Translations under genes and position numbers: made by a program
Notes under the pieces: model-generated
What the model was told of the DNA's origin: nothing
What the model saw: only the letters and a program-made list of their open reading frames with translations
Database searches by the model: none
Assembly: GCF_002140975.2 (NCBI RefSeq)
Contig: NZ_CP147247.1
Location: 3,349,001 to 3,413,000, forward strand
Direction: 5' to 3'
DNA: 64,000 bases
Source of the DNA: Enterococcus sp. 9E7_DIV0242
GTDB lineage: Bacteria > Bacillota > Bacilli > Lactobacillales > Enterococcaceae
Part shown: positions 38,401-45,805 of the stretch, piece by piece
Numbering within the stretch: position 1 is the first letter of the stretch
Layout: the number at the start of each line of letters is the position of its first letter

Positions 38401-41400
38401 TGCGCATACGACTTATACGTATGATAAGAACGGAAATCTATTAAAAGAAACGGATCCGCTCGAATTTGCGACTAGCTTTGCGTATAATAAAAATAATCAG
38501 TTGATTCAAACCACCGACGCAACGGGAGCTGTGACGAAGCAAACGATCGACAGCAGAAATCAAGTGTCTGGCATTACTGATGCGCGCGGGAACAAGCAAA
38601 CCTTTGCGTATGACGGCAACGGCAATCAGACGAAAATCACGGACGCAAAAGAGCAGAGTCAGGTTTTTGCTTATGACAAGGCCAACCGCTTAACAGGAAT
38701 GACCAACCGTTTGGACAAAACAACGACGTATGCTTATGATGCGCAGGACAATCTGACGACGATCACCGATGCCAACAATGGACAGACCAAGTTGGAATAT
38801 TCACCAGTAGGAGAGCTGGAAAGTCTGACCAGTGCAAATGGGAAAAAAGAAGCCTATAGCTATCGATTGGATGGGCAATTATCTGAAAACACCAAAGTAG
38901 ACGGAGCAAGGATTGCGTACAGCTATGATGAGCTAAACCGTATGGTTGGGAAACAGATGAACAATCAGGATTTTGTCTTTGAGTATGACGAGAATGATCA
39001 GGTGACAGAAGCGGCTCTTACAACGACCTTTGATTTTAGTGAAATAGAAGAGCAGGCAATCAAGGATCAATTGCCTACAGGTCATACGCTGCACTTTGAA
39101 CGCAATGAATTTGGTGATTTGACGAAGGCTGTGACCAATACGGGAGAAGAAGTGGGCTACGCTTACGATGCTTTTGGCCGTCGTACAGAGATCCACTATC
39201 CGAATGGCACAAAAACAGCCTATGAGTATGACAAGAAAAATCAATTGACCAAAGTCAAGGATGCAAATGGGGAAACGACGTATCGTTACGACGGACTTGG
39301 ACAAATTTTGGAAATCCAATACGCAGATGGTACGAAATCCACGTATAGCTATTTGGCAACTGGAGAAATCAGTGAAGCTGTTACTCAAGATGCTTATGGT
39401 CAGGAACAATCCAAGCAGACCTATGCCTATGATGAAAACGGCAACCTTATCAACGAAACACTCAAGTATCCGAAGTTCTCGCTGGAGAAAGCCTATGAGT
39501 ACGACAAAGAAGACCAACTGATCAAAGCGACGGAGAAAGAAAGCAAGACGACCAGAGTTACCTACTATATTTATGATAATGTAGGGAATCGAGTAGGTGT
39601 TAGACAAGAAGTCAATGGCAAGTCTAAGGGCGCACAGGAATGGACGCACAATGCGGACAACCAGCTGGAAGAAATCACCGGTGAAAAAGGTGCTGTTTAC
39701 GAATATGACGCCAACGGTCATGTGAGTAAAAAACAAAGTGCTTCCGGAGAAGTGACCAGCTATGTCTATGATGCAGAAGGACGTTTGATTCAAGAAAGCA
39801 GTACGTGGGGCAAACAGCTATTTTATTATTATGATGCCCTTGGTAATCGCGTGTCTAAAACAACTGGAACAGAAAACGACCGCAAGCTGAAGACGGACAT
39901 GATGGAATGGATGAAAGGCACAGACAGAGAGGCACAACTACGCCTAAGCAGCAGCGATGTTACGTTGAAGGATGCGTTGACAGCGAAGTTCTCATTATTC
40001 TGCTTGCCAATGAAAGATCGGACTTGGCGGATCGACCATGAAGCGAAGCGTCGAGAAGTCAAAGAAGAAAAAATGAAGAAAGCATTGGATAAGGATCATA
40101 CGATCGAAATGATCCAGTATATCAATGACTATACGCAAGAGTATGTCAGTCCATTGCAAATGACGACGACTTCCTACGACAAGCGAATCAAGACGACCGA
40201 AGAAGCCACGCTGTTTTATGATGAGCGAGGGACCGCGATCGGTGACGACCTGGACAATTATCATCAAGACGGTTTGGGAAGCAACATCACTCAGACAGAG
40301 AAAGCAACAGGCAGACTTTATTCCAGTAACCTGTATCAGGAATTCGGTCGCAGTGAACGACGGATCGACAACCAAGCAGGCTACCGTAGTCAGTACCATG
40401 ACAACTGGAAGCAACAACATCTGCGTGCCAGAGAATACGATACAACCACTGGTCGCTTCACTCAGCAAGACACCGTACTTGGTCAACAGGATAAACCAGT
40501 GACCCAGAACAAGTACACCTATGCCAATAATAATCCGTTCATGTATCGTGACGATGCCGGACGTTGGGGTTGGTTTGGTAAGGCTGTTAATGCGGTGAAG
40601 AATGTGGCGAAGAAAGTCGTCAACACCGTCAAACGAGTGGTGAATACGGTTGTCAACACAGTGAAACGAGTTGTTAACACCGTTGTTAATACCGTACGAC
40701 GTGTTGTCAATACGGTTTCACGAGCAGTGAGTCAGGTAGTCAGTTATGGCAGCAGTGCGGTTCGAACGGTTCAGCGAACCTATAATGCGGCAGTCAGCTA
40801 CGCTTCTCAGGGAGTTCGCTACGTCAGCAATCAAGTCAATTACTATGCTGGACAAGCCACACAGTGGGTCGCAACGAAAGCCCAACAAGCGCAAATCGCT
40901 TATCAACAGGCACGTGACTATGCGATTCAAGTTGCCCAAGAAACACGTGTGAAAGCAGAAGCACGCATTCGTAAAATGTGTGAAGGCGCGAGTACGTTGT
41001 GGAAGGGTGCAACCAAAGCAGTTGGCGATTTTGTGAAAGAGCATGAAGGAGCAATCAAGACTGTTCTAGGCCTGGGAACAATTATCTTAACCGTTATCCC
41101 AGTAACTGCTCCATTAGGTGTTGCTCTAGGAACGACTCTAGCAGTTGGTAGCGTGAGTAATGCAGTAACGGGTGAAGATTGGCTGACAGGAAGAGAATTG
41201 AGTACCACTGAGCGAGTAGTCGAGGGCGTCTTTGGTACAATTGGAACTGTTGCAGGGGCAGGAACCATAGCTAAACAGGCAATCAATACTGGTTTAGTAG
41301 ACGATGTCGTGAAGTTGGTCACCCCAAGTGCAAGCGTGGCAGATGATGCGGTAAAAGCCGCTGTTGACAGTGGTAAGACAACTACAGGGACAAAACCACC

Positions 41401-41767
41401 ATTGAAGATGGATCTGCAATATTTTGCGGATAAAGGCGATGATGTGGCGAAAAGTATCAATACGAGTGACATACGATATACACAGGATAGTATTTCCAAG
41501 AATTTTAGTGATGGAGCAAACGCTGTGGATGATCTGGTTTCTGGATTGAAATCAGGAGATATAGATCCTAAGTCAATACCAGAAATACGAATATTTGAAA
41601 AAGATGGTATCATACACTCTTTGGATAATCGACGGCTATATGCTTTTAAAGAAGCTGGAATAGAAAATATTAATTATAAATGGGCAACTGAAAAGGAAAT
41701 TCTTGAAGAGAGTTGGAAAATAACTACGAAAGATAATGGATTGAGTATAGTAGTACGGGGGAAATAG
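32420..41767 (+). CDS. Giant secreted Rhs/WapA-type YD-repeat polymorphic toxin
   Basis: 3115 residues. Signal peptide ends near residue 32 (VFAEE). Order of parts: acidic linker; DNRLRE-like beta domain with the QPYMMIGYDNGY stretch (about 350-560); LysM-like segment (about 680-740); DUF6531-type start (INIGSGNLLYE, near 770); dozens of YD repeats (about 870-2460); Rhs core with YHQDGLGS, LRAREYDTTTGRF and NNPFMYRDDAG (2614-2717); a VNTVKRV repeat stretch (about 2724-2774); a hydrophobic pretoxin region (2878-2960); the LQYFA motif near 3000; and a C-terminal toxin domain. The last ~110 residues contain IPEIRIFEKDG and LDNRRLYAFKEAG, which look like a ParB-nuclease-type fold. Such proteins kill neighbouring cells by contact; the candidate immunity gene starts 3 bp after its stop. 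Confidence 0.9.
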   Translation: MKKKNWRKVLISSIVFFQFGAVVPWGLVPVFAEEVLPSESTSSHPPLTEGDKVTKDELPQEVQDKLEQAQQSEGSPEAGSATDAGNNEVSEEISEKFEQSKQTTLEEIKESALQAGKEEVLEDRSDYSKTFIHPETGEGETILFTRPIHEQDDQGNWQEITTEFVEDTEAITGTGDVPVVVPKTVTTETPVQIKDDKEAVEIVLPKETYEVSAVKEDRVLLASDKETEPVEIAMHDGVVEFLQYVDADSALQTIRYQLQLSEGKTAKEEKDKGIIGIYEQEQLTEVIPMPMLLNLDNDLIAPLNYTFDEETATIQVTEIKEEQVQQAKQAKVSLQVMPLTKVTVNGVDSTSIRQYDDKMSYAFQPYMMIGYDNGYSSGDDGAGHFQTYGVLKIPNQKFKEISKQHEIMSATLKMKRVGDPGFWGDTAKDGNGKVVTRFFEAAGITKDVGAFSSLSYDKFIRQLGSPYGPPAYEDGKETKMAGIDTNNRWVDFDITTLANDWKNGLENHGVLVKNNKMSAHEMPYSQAELFGGKGWTGGEPYVVLEHREKPPIDKNMPLDQTTLKLRPFVRSDNDGLVQFAALGLDGIGRPEAEITYRLKDKNDNNKVIYTGTEPSIGRDYLYPNYPVLFKDAQRYLDLSSNWQTKELLTTVLKENHLYQAEATVTYNKNGKNEKAEKTYDNFQLYKVSSQDTLSRLLAFYGLEKNRASFMRDNNMKDEMLTQGNVVFIRNPKKNAGKAYTPKPLTDAEKIRLDSLSMGRGKHCQFNFEPINIGSGNLLYEMTDGTWYDNETEERFTRTYNAMGEGQDSPIGRNWTLNQLLSLNQLADKSMMLTLEDGGKVFFTRKDNGSYVVEDALPYELSKVMETVDEVEKRTFVLKDTQKKWTYTFDATGQIRSIQTSNGTKKEYSYDGETGFLKEIKLFNGKKLQFKWDSNAHLSEVTFPDGTKNQYTYSEAGDLTKVVDASGKKFTYAYDDQHRMLSYAGDDGKTIYANEYDKENRVIKQTDAEGNVVTLSYGKGTTTTVDGNGNKTITTYNDHYQPTKIEYADGTAVTNVYNDQYQLTAFTDRDGQKTTYSYDEKGNLTSTGYSDGTKETTTYNEWSQPLVETDRQGNTIQHSYDAKGNEISLTDQNGHTTHFEYNASGEKIKATNALGQMTSYTYENGNLTSETDASGLIRSYTYDARGLLLSETDGNGKTKTYERNARGELVKESNFNGQFKTYTYDSEGNQTSETDFNGNKTSYKYNAIGQVISETNAVGGVKTYSYDGNGNIISESDYLGNLKKMSYNALNQRTEIEFPDGTKAKYQYDKAGNVTKEIMPNGKTTTYTYDVNNFVATEKDSLGHVTTYERIANGSPTKIIFADQTTEEYTYDASGNLLTKKDKGGKVTTYTYNQQHQPISVRDGERETKQSFDSRSNRTEETNALGQKTGITYDAGGFVKESTAADGTKTLYESDGEGNVLKITEANGAVYQFAYDGNGNKVKEIGPDKTETLYTYNALNLLETQVWATGAIEQYKYDKNGSLIEKTDPMGNRTTYSYTKTNEIKTMTDALGNETSFTYDEGGNVTSLTDSLGRVTTYAYNKADQLVEETTPMGVVTNYTYDKMGNLTQVSDSTKQEETYSYDAMGQLLCVTDSQKRQETYAYNLYGELIAETDIAGNKTSYTYDALGQLLQTTSPQGTVESNTYDSRNQLTAIQKHNGGSVGYEYDNVGNLIKEINNGKDTKSYQYNLNRQLIQLTDENNGQTSFVYDALGRVIETKDAQGSVSKQSYDTNGNITKEIDAQGNETTHGYDALDRLVETVDAKGFKQVFTYDSAGRKLTESDFKGNLTKYAYDAGNNLVETTDPLNRKTSYTYDLRNQLTSITDAAGAKTSYTYNDDGSLASETNAKGYEKLYAYDKFSQLTEISDAIHKQPLNTYTYDQFGQLTKEVKAGTQETSYVYDKTGRMTRMTYPNKTSIQYEYDLLDRVQNMIDIRGNKTAFVYDGLGNVKEMIAPNDAHTTYTYDKNGNLLKETDPLEFATSFAYNKNNQLIQTTDATGAVTKQTIDSRNQVSGITDARGNKQTFAYDGNGNQTKITDAKEQSQVFAYDKANRLTGMTNRLDKTTTYAYDAQDNLTTITDANNGQTKLEYSPVGELESLTSANGKKEAYSYRLDGQLSENTKVDGARIAYSYDELNRMVGKQMNNQDFVFEYDENDQVTEAALTTTFDFSEIEEQAIKDQLPTGHTLHFERNEFGDLTKAVTNTGEEVGYAYDAFGRRTEIHYPNGTKTAYEYDKKNQLTKVKDANGETTYRYDGLGQILEIQYADGTKSTYSYLATGEISEAVTQDAYGQEQSKQTYAYDENGNLINETLKYPKFSLEKAYEYDKEDQLIKATEKESKTTRVTYYIYDNVGNRVGVRQEVNGKSKGAQEWTHNADNQLEEITGEKGAVYEYDANGHVSKKQSASGEVTSYVYDAEGRLIQESSTWGKQLFYYYDALGNRVSKTTGTENDRKLKTDMMEWMKGTDREAQLRLSSSDVTLKDALTAKFSLFCLPMKDRTWRIDHEAKRREVKEEKMKKALDKDHTIEMIQYINDYTQEYVSPLQMTTTSYDKRIKTTEEATLFYDERGTAIGDDLDNYHQDGLGSNITQTEKATGRLYSSNLYQEFGRSERRIDNQAGYRSQYHDNWKQQHLRAREYDTTTGRFTQQDTVLGQQDKPVTQNKYTYANNNPFMYRDDAGRWGWFGKAVNAVKNVAKKVVNTVKRVVNTVVNTVKRVVNTVVNTVRRVVNTVSRAVSQVVSYGSSAVRTVQRTYNAAVSYASQGVRYVSNQVNYYAGQATQWVATKAQQAQIAYQQARDYAIQVAQETRVKAEARIRKMCEGASTLWKGATKAVGDFVKEHEGAIKTVLGLGTIILTVIPVTAPLGVALGTTLAVGSVSNAVTGEDWLTGRELSTTERVVEGVFGTIGTVAGAGTIAKQAINTGLVDDVVKLVTPSASVADDAVKAAVDSGKTTTGTKPPLKMDLQYFADKGDDVAKSINTSDIRYTQDSISKNFSDGANAVDDLVSGLKSGDIDPKSIPEIRIFEKDGIIHSLDNRRLYAFKEAGIENINYKWATEKEILEESWKITTKDNGLSIVVRGK

Positions 41768-41769
41768 AA

Positions 41770-42168
41770 ATGGAAATTAAAATTTTGAATAAGGACATAA
41801 TTATAAATACAGTGCCATTAGAAAAAATAGTGATAGAAGATAATAACATTGAAATTCATTTTGATGATAACAATGATGTAAGATTTGTTTTTGAGACTTC
41901 TTCTTATCAGGCGATTAGAGTAACTACTAGGGACTGCATGAATGCAAGTGACTATATAAATGAACTGAATTTTTATGATGGACGTTATCATAATTATATG
42001 CTGGAGATACTAAACTCATCTTGGATAAATGAGTTGAAGCAAGTAAATGAAGGGAAGCAGGTTGAGTTTCTAAATGAATCTCATCATTATTTCTTACTTT
42101 TAGGAGATAATGTTGTTGAAATAATCGCATACAATAATTTCAATTTGAAGCAGTTAGGTAATAGTTAA
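41770..42168 (+). CDS. Candidate immunity protein for the Rhs toxin
   Basis: 132 residues, starting 2 nt after the toxin stop codon, the usual place for the cognate immunity gene. Small, acidic and soluble, without known family. It is homologous to the protein at 43890-44285: both begin with MEIKI and share the HHY.L.LGDN ending region. Its role follows from position and paralogy, not from a recognised domain. Confidence 0.75.
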   Translation: MEIKILNKDIIINTVPLEKIVIEDNNIEIHFDDNNDVRFVFETSSYQAIRVTTRDCMNASDYINELNFYDGRYHNYMLEILNSSWINELKQVNEGKQVEFLNESHHYFLLLGDNVVEIIAYNNFNLKQLGNS

Positions 42169-42208
42169 TAAATACTTGTTTTAATGTTATTAACTAGATA
42201 TAAATTTT

Positions 42209-42283
42209 TTGATTTAGTTCAAGGAGTTTGTTTTTTTATCGATAGATCCGAACTCCTTGACATACATAATCTGCAATAGTGAT
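42209..42283 (+). repeat. Hairpin element B, copy 1
   Basis: TCAAGGAGTT (42219-42228) pairs perfectly with AACTCCTTGA (42251-42260) around a 22-nt loop. The surrounding sequence is similar to copy 2 at 43693-43766. The arms differ between copies by a compensatory change, so the structure appears to be maintained. Confidence 0.7.
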
Positions 42284-42290
42284 CTAATAA

Positions 42291-43043
42291 ACACATTGTG
42301 GAAGGGTGCAAGTATAGCGATTTAATGTAGACAAAACCGTTGGCGGAGTTATTTCGGATTACAGTAAAGGTGCTGCAGCAGGGGTTATCAACTCGCTTGC
42401 TAATTCTAATCCTGGAAAAGCGATGGCAGAATCGGTAACCGGAGAAAAAATTCATGCTGATCTTAGCGGTGGAAATAATAGTCTTGCTTACAATCTAGGA
42501 GAACTAACCTCTTCTTTAGTCATCGGAGTAGGTGTCGTTATTTTAGCAACAACTGGAGGAACTGTATTTACTGGAAGTGGGGCGGGAACTGTTTTTTCAG
42601 AAGGTTCCGCTACACCAGTAACTGTACTAGGAATGGCAGCAGGTGCTACTATGGTTGTTGCAGGAGGGTCAATAGCAGTTGGAGCAGGAGTAAATGCCAT
42701 TGAATCCGGACAAAATGTTATTCAAAACATTATTGGTGGAGATGGGGGCTCTGATAGAACAAACCCTACAGATGAAAATTTGGAAAAATGGGGCGAAGGG
42801 ACTTTTGATTCTCCAGAGGACTCACTGGAATATCATTTTGGCGAACACGGAGAAGAAGTTGGTGCTAAAGATATCGATCAATATATCAGAAAAGCAGAGG
42901 ATTTTGCTAGAACAGTTAAAAAAGGGTCAAAGAAATCATATCCAACCAATGGAACTCCCGGCGCAATTAGATATACTAAGAATGGTAAGTATGTCATAGT
43001 AGGACCTGATGGTAAAATTTTATCATTTGGATTAGAAAGGTAG
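42291..43043 (+). pseudogene. Displaced (orphan) Rhs toxin C-terminus
   Basis: Toxin module without its N-terminal protein. It begins with TTGTGGAAGGGTGCAA (42296-42311), identical to 40997-41012 in the giant gene, encoding the LWKGA anchor. After a stop and a frame change, an open frame from 42318 to 43043 encodes a hydrophobic glycine-rich pretoxin region (about 42423-42720) and a small C-terminal domain with EYHFGEHGEE, IDQYIRKAEDFA and NGKYVIVGPDGKI. That pattern resembles BECR-type RNase toxins, a cautious suggestion. ATG 42423 has no good ribosome site, so it is probably silent storage that could be recombined into the main gene. Confidence 0.72.
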
Positions 43044-43052
43044 GCATGATTT

Positions 43053-43472
43053 ATGGGGACACAACATAGTTTCTATTTAGTCAATAAAGAAGTTGGTTGG
43101 AAAAATATACCAAGTAATTCTAAATATGTAAAATTATCAGAAAAGTTAATTCTACAGTTATCAGACTATTTATTATGGATAAAGTTTACAAGAGCTAACA
43201 GAACAGTTACAAATGGATTGGATCCGTATGGTGTATCAAGTATAGACGGGGACAATTTAAATGAGTTTGCAAGCTTAATAACCAATCTATACAATCTTTT
43301 TAAATTATCTCCAGAAACTTTTGAATTAACTGGTGATTTTTTGGCCAACGAGGAGGTATATGAGAAAAATGAGTTTAAAAAGCAAGAAGTTCTAGGCCAA
43401 CTTATATCATTAAAAGAATTAATTGAAGAAGCAGTTTGTATGGACAAAAAAATTATTCACTGTGGGATATGA
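43053..43472 (+). CDS. Candidate immunity protein of the orphan toxin
   Basis: 139 residues, 9 nt after the orphan toxin stop, behind an AAGGTAGG site. Soluble and mixed-charge. It ends KKIIHCGI, and the protein at 49434-50012 ends KKMILHFGI in the same pattern, so they may belong to one immunity family. The partner assignment rests on gene order. Confidence 0.65.
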   Translation: MGTQHSFYLVNKEVGWKNIPSNSKYVKLSEKLILQLSDYLLWIKFTRANRTVTNGLDPYGVSSIDGDNLNEFASLITNLYNLFKLSPETFELTGDFLANEEVYEKNEFKKQEVLGQLISLKELIEEAVCMDKKIIHCGI

Positions 43473-43579
43473 GTAGTGCTTAAAAAAATTTCAAGGATTG
43501 ATTTAGTAATAGGCTTGATATTTACGAGGTGTTGAAGATAGTTTTTTTATGATTATAAGCAAGCTAGAAGTACTAAGTA

Positions 43580-43640
43580 TATTTTTGAAATAATGGCGCT
43601 ATCGTCATAAATATATTTAAATCATTTGCAGTGAAATAAG
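43580..43640 (+). pseudogene. Remnant of a lipoprotein gene 3' end
   Basis: About 60 bp here resemble the last codons of the lipoprotein gene at 45124-45720: TTTTTGAAA, then AATG, then TCATTTG.AG.G.AATA, with frame-breaking changes. Both are followed by the same GAGAGAGG hairpin. A copy of that gene has therefore been mostly lost here. Confidence 0.55.
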
Positions 43641-43648
43641 TCAATAAA

Positions 43649-43681
43649 GGAGAGAGGCTGATATACCTCTCTTCGTACATA
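43649..43681 (+). repeat. Hairpin element A, copy 1
   Basis: GAGAGAGG pairs with CCTCTCTTC around a short loop, followed by GTACATA. It differs from copy 2 (45729-45763) at only two positions over 33 bp. It could act as a terminator or as an exchange point between immunity cassettes. Confidence 0.65.
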
Positions 43682-43692
43682 AGAATAAAATT

Positions 43693-43766
43693 TTGAGTTA
43701 GCTCAAGAAGTTTGGATGTATCTATATGTATCTGAACTTCTTGATGTACACAACCTGCCACGATGA
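43693..43766 (+). repeat. Hairpin element B, copy 2
   Basis: TCAAGAAGTT (43703-43712) pairs perfectly with AACTTCTTGA (43735-43744) around a 22-nt loop, the same stem and loop lengths as copy 1. A G-C pair in copy 1 is an A-T pair here on both arms. The rest of the 43473-43889 gap holds nothing else I recognise. Confidence 0.7.
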
Positions 43767-43889
43767 TAAGGTAAAACATCTCAAAATGTATAATTAACAG
43801 TATGAAAAAGAAGGGTAAAAGAGATTTCTGATTAGAAAAGAAGTTATAATTATTTCGATTAAGATAGATGTTGTTATTGGAGGAATAAA

Positions 43890-44285
43890 GTGGAAATAAA
43901 AATTGTAAACAATTTTATTATGATAAACGATGCACCACTAGAAGAAATACAAATAGATAATAGTAAGCTTATTGTATTATTTGATGATTTTAATGAGGAT
44001 AGATGGATATTCAAGACAACAAATATAGCATTTAGACTTATAGCCCTTGATTACACCAAACCAAGTGTTTATGTGATAGATAGATTGAATTTATCCCATG
44101 GTAGATTTTACAAATATATATTGGAAATTACTGATTCGCCTTGGATAAAGGAGTTAGAAAGAAAATCTAGTAATGAGCCTATAGGATGCTTTAAGAACTT
44201 TCATCACTATGTATTATTTTTAGGTGATAATCTTTGCGAAATATTATCTTCTGATATAGGGATACTGAAACAGATGAAACCGTAA
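43890..44285 (+). CDS. Paralogous candidate immunity protein
   Basis: 131 residues from GTG 43890, behind GGAGG. It is clearly homologous along its length to the immunity protein at 41770-42168 (MEIKI start, similar strand pattern, HHYVLFLGDN near the end) but diverged. It probably protects against a related toxin variant made by other strains or held in the past by this locus. Confidence 0.72.
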   Translation: MEIKIVNNFIMINDAPLEEIQIDNSKLIVLFDDFNEDRWIFKTTNIAFRLIALDYTKPSVYVIDRLNLSHGRFYKYILEITDSPWIKELERKSSNEPIGCFKNFHHYVLFLGDNLCEILSSDIGILKQMKP

Positions 44286-44388
44286 AAAGATATCAATAAG
44301 CTCAATACAAAAATATAGTTTGTGTTCATAGCTGAGTTTCCTGAAACAAATGTTCTAAACAAGTAAAATCGATAGGAGGGATGGGAAC

Positions 44389-44919
44389 ATAGATAATCTA
44401 AAAGAACAATGGGAGATTTTATCTGAGGTAGAAGAAAAAAAATTGTGGAATACGGTGTTTGAGTTGTATTCTTTTTCGCCAAACTCAAATTCAGAAGCTT
44501 TCAAAGTTAAAGAACCATATGATGTATATTGTTGTAAACAAGCTATTTTTATAGCAGAAACTAATCCAGAATGGTCAAAAGCTGTACGTAGTATATTTTC
44601 AAAAGTTCTAGGCGGAGAATCGTATATGTATGTTTTAGATTGGCAACATAACAGCTTTAAATACGATCCTAAGAGTACAAAAGAAAAGGAAAATCCAACT
44701 TTTGTTTCAGATGAAAACTTTGCAGGAGGTGGCTATAATGTTTATTTTCCGAGTTTTTATCCAGATGGGGAATACTATTTGTTCATAGCAAAAGATTTCA
44801 GTTGGGGATACTTAATTGATCCTAAAAAAGAGCAAATAATTGTGTACGGAGAGCTTCTTAGAAAGCAAATAGAAGAACATAAAGACTTTTTGAAATTTGA
44901 TTATTTAAGTTCTAAATAG
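44389..44919 (+). CDS. DUF2716 family protein with damaged start codon
   Basis: Matches DUF2716 in YVLDWQHNSFKYDP and LFIAKDFSWGY. Family members are found among immunity and toxin-linked genes. The family-like N-terminus (NLKEQWEILSEVEEKKLWN) extends in frame to 44389, 8 nt after AGGAGGG, but the expected ATG is ATA. ATG 44381 is out of frame and stops at once. The only later start is TTG 44443, without a ribosome site, giving 158 residues that lack the conserved N-terminus. Expression may therefore be weak or lost. Confidence 0.65.
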   Translation: MDNLKEQWEILSEVEEKKLWNTVFELYSFSPNSNSEAFKVKEPYDVYCCKQAIFIAETNPEWSKAVRSIFSKVLGGESYMYVLDWQHNSFKYDPKSTKEKENPTFVSDENFAGGGYNVYFPSFYPDGEYYLFIAKDFSWGYLIDPKKEQIIVYGELLRKQIEEHKDFLKFDYLSSK

Positions 44920-45123
44920 TTTTTCTGAACAGCATAAAGGTTTCTATTGAGAATCAAAATGAAGTGTTTTACAAATAAATGCATCTGGGGCTGTTTCTAA
45001 TTTTTAATACTCTAATAAACCTAGAAAAAAAGTGGAAATGCTTTGCAATTTGGACTGAAAAATAGGTGATCGAAAAATTAAAAGGTTGTTATGGTGAAAA
45101 TGAAACGTTTGGAGAATTGATGA

Positions 45124-45720
45124 ATGAAAAAGTGGGCAATAGTTTTAGTGACATTAGTTGTATTGGGAGGATGTGCCTCCGGAACAGAAGAAAAAGCAGG
45201 GAGTGCTGAAAGTTCTGAAAAGGTAAGCGAATCTAAGGAAGTTGTTGAATCATCTGTTCAAAAAGCACCTGAATTGGTGGAAAGTAGTTTTGAGATTGAG
45301 GGAACAGTGTACAAAATAAATATTTTGGAAAGATGGAAAGAGCAGCCGGAAGAAGAGGGGATTTCTTTCAATGTTGGGAACGCAATAGGATCTGAGGCAG
45401 TAGTTTCTTATGGCGTGAAAAAAACAGATATTGACAGCTTTGAAATTTTTAAAGAATTGGTAACGGATCAAATCGTTTCAGTCGATGAGTTTGATGTAGA
45501 GGAGGACGAAATTGAAAAATCTTCGTACCAAACGACTCACTATACAGGAGATCTTCACGTATTCACAGAAAAGTCAGAAGGAGTAAAGATCGAGATTCGT
45601 TACTATTTCTTAGAAACAGAAACGGATTATGTTGTTATAAATGTATTGGGGGTACCATCATTTTTTGAAAAGAATGATGAGACTGTCACAGAGATTCTCA
45701 ATTCATTTGTAGCGGAATAG
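45124..45720 (+). CDS. Putative lipoprotein of the immunity island
   Basis: 198 residues. Signal peptide with lipobox LGGC near residues 14-17, a Ser/Glu-rich linker to about 55, then a beta-rich domain. GGAG lies 9 nt before the ATG. A surface lipoprotein could protect against a toxin acting at the membrane or serve as a receptor, but the role is unknown. A remnant of a second copy is at 43580-43640. Confidence 0.7.
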   Translation: MKKWAIVLVTLVVLGGCASGTEEKAGSAESSEKVSESKEVVESSVQKAPELVESSFEIEGTVYKINILERWKEQPEEEGISFNVGNAIGSEAVVSYGVKKTDIDSFEIFKELVTDQIVSVDEFDVEEDEIEKSSYQTTHYTGDLHVFTEKSEGVKIEIRYYFLETETDYVVINVLGVPSFFEKNDETVTEILNSFVAE

Positions 45721-45728
45721 GTGAATGA

Positions 45729-45763
45729 GGGAGAGAGGTTGATAAACCTCTCTTCGTACATAT
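45729..45763 (+). repeat. Hairpin element A, copy 2
   Basis: GAGAGAGG-TTGATAA-ACCTCTCTTC followed by GTACATA, directly after the lipoprotein stop. Nearly identical to 43649-43681. Confidence 0.68.
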
Positions 45764-45805
45764 AGGCGAGAACTACGGGAATTAGATTTGAATGAGGAGA
45801 AATAG

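Noticed and set aside
38933..39793. Long minus-strand open frame (286 codons) inside the Rhs gene
   Set aside because: It is the reverse of YD-repeat coding sequence, whose biased codons keep the opposite strand open; no ribosome site and no protein-like composition.
35100..39800. Many short repeats that could be read as a CRISPR or tandem array
   Set aside because: They are YD-repeat codons inside one long reading frame, irregular in length, with no constant spacer pattern.
40927..41613. Minus-strand open frame (228 codons) over the toxin tip
   Set aside because: Opposite strand of the pretoxin region, without ribosome site, and overlapping a clearly coding frame.
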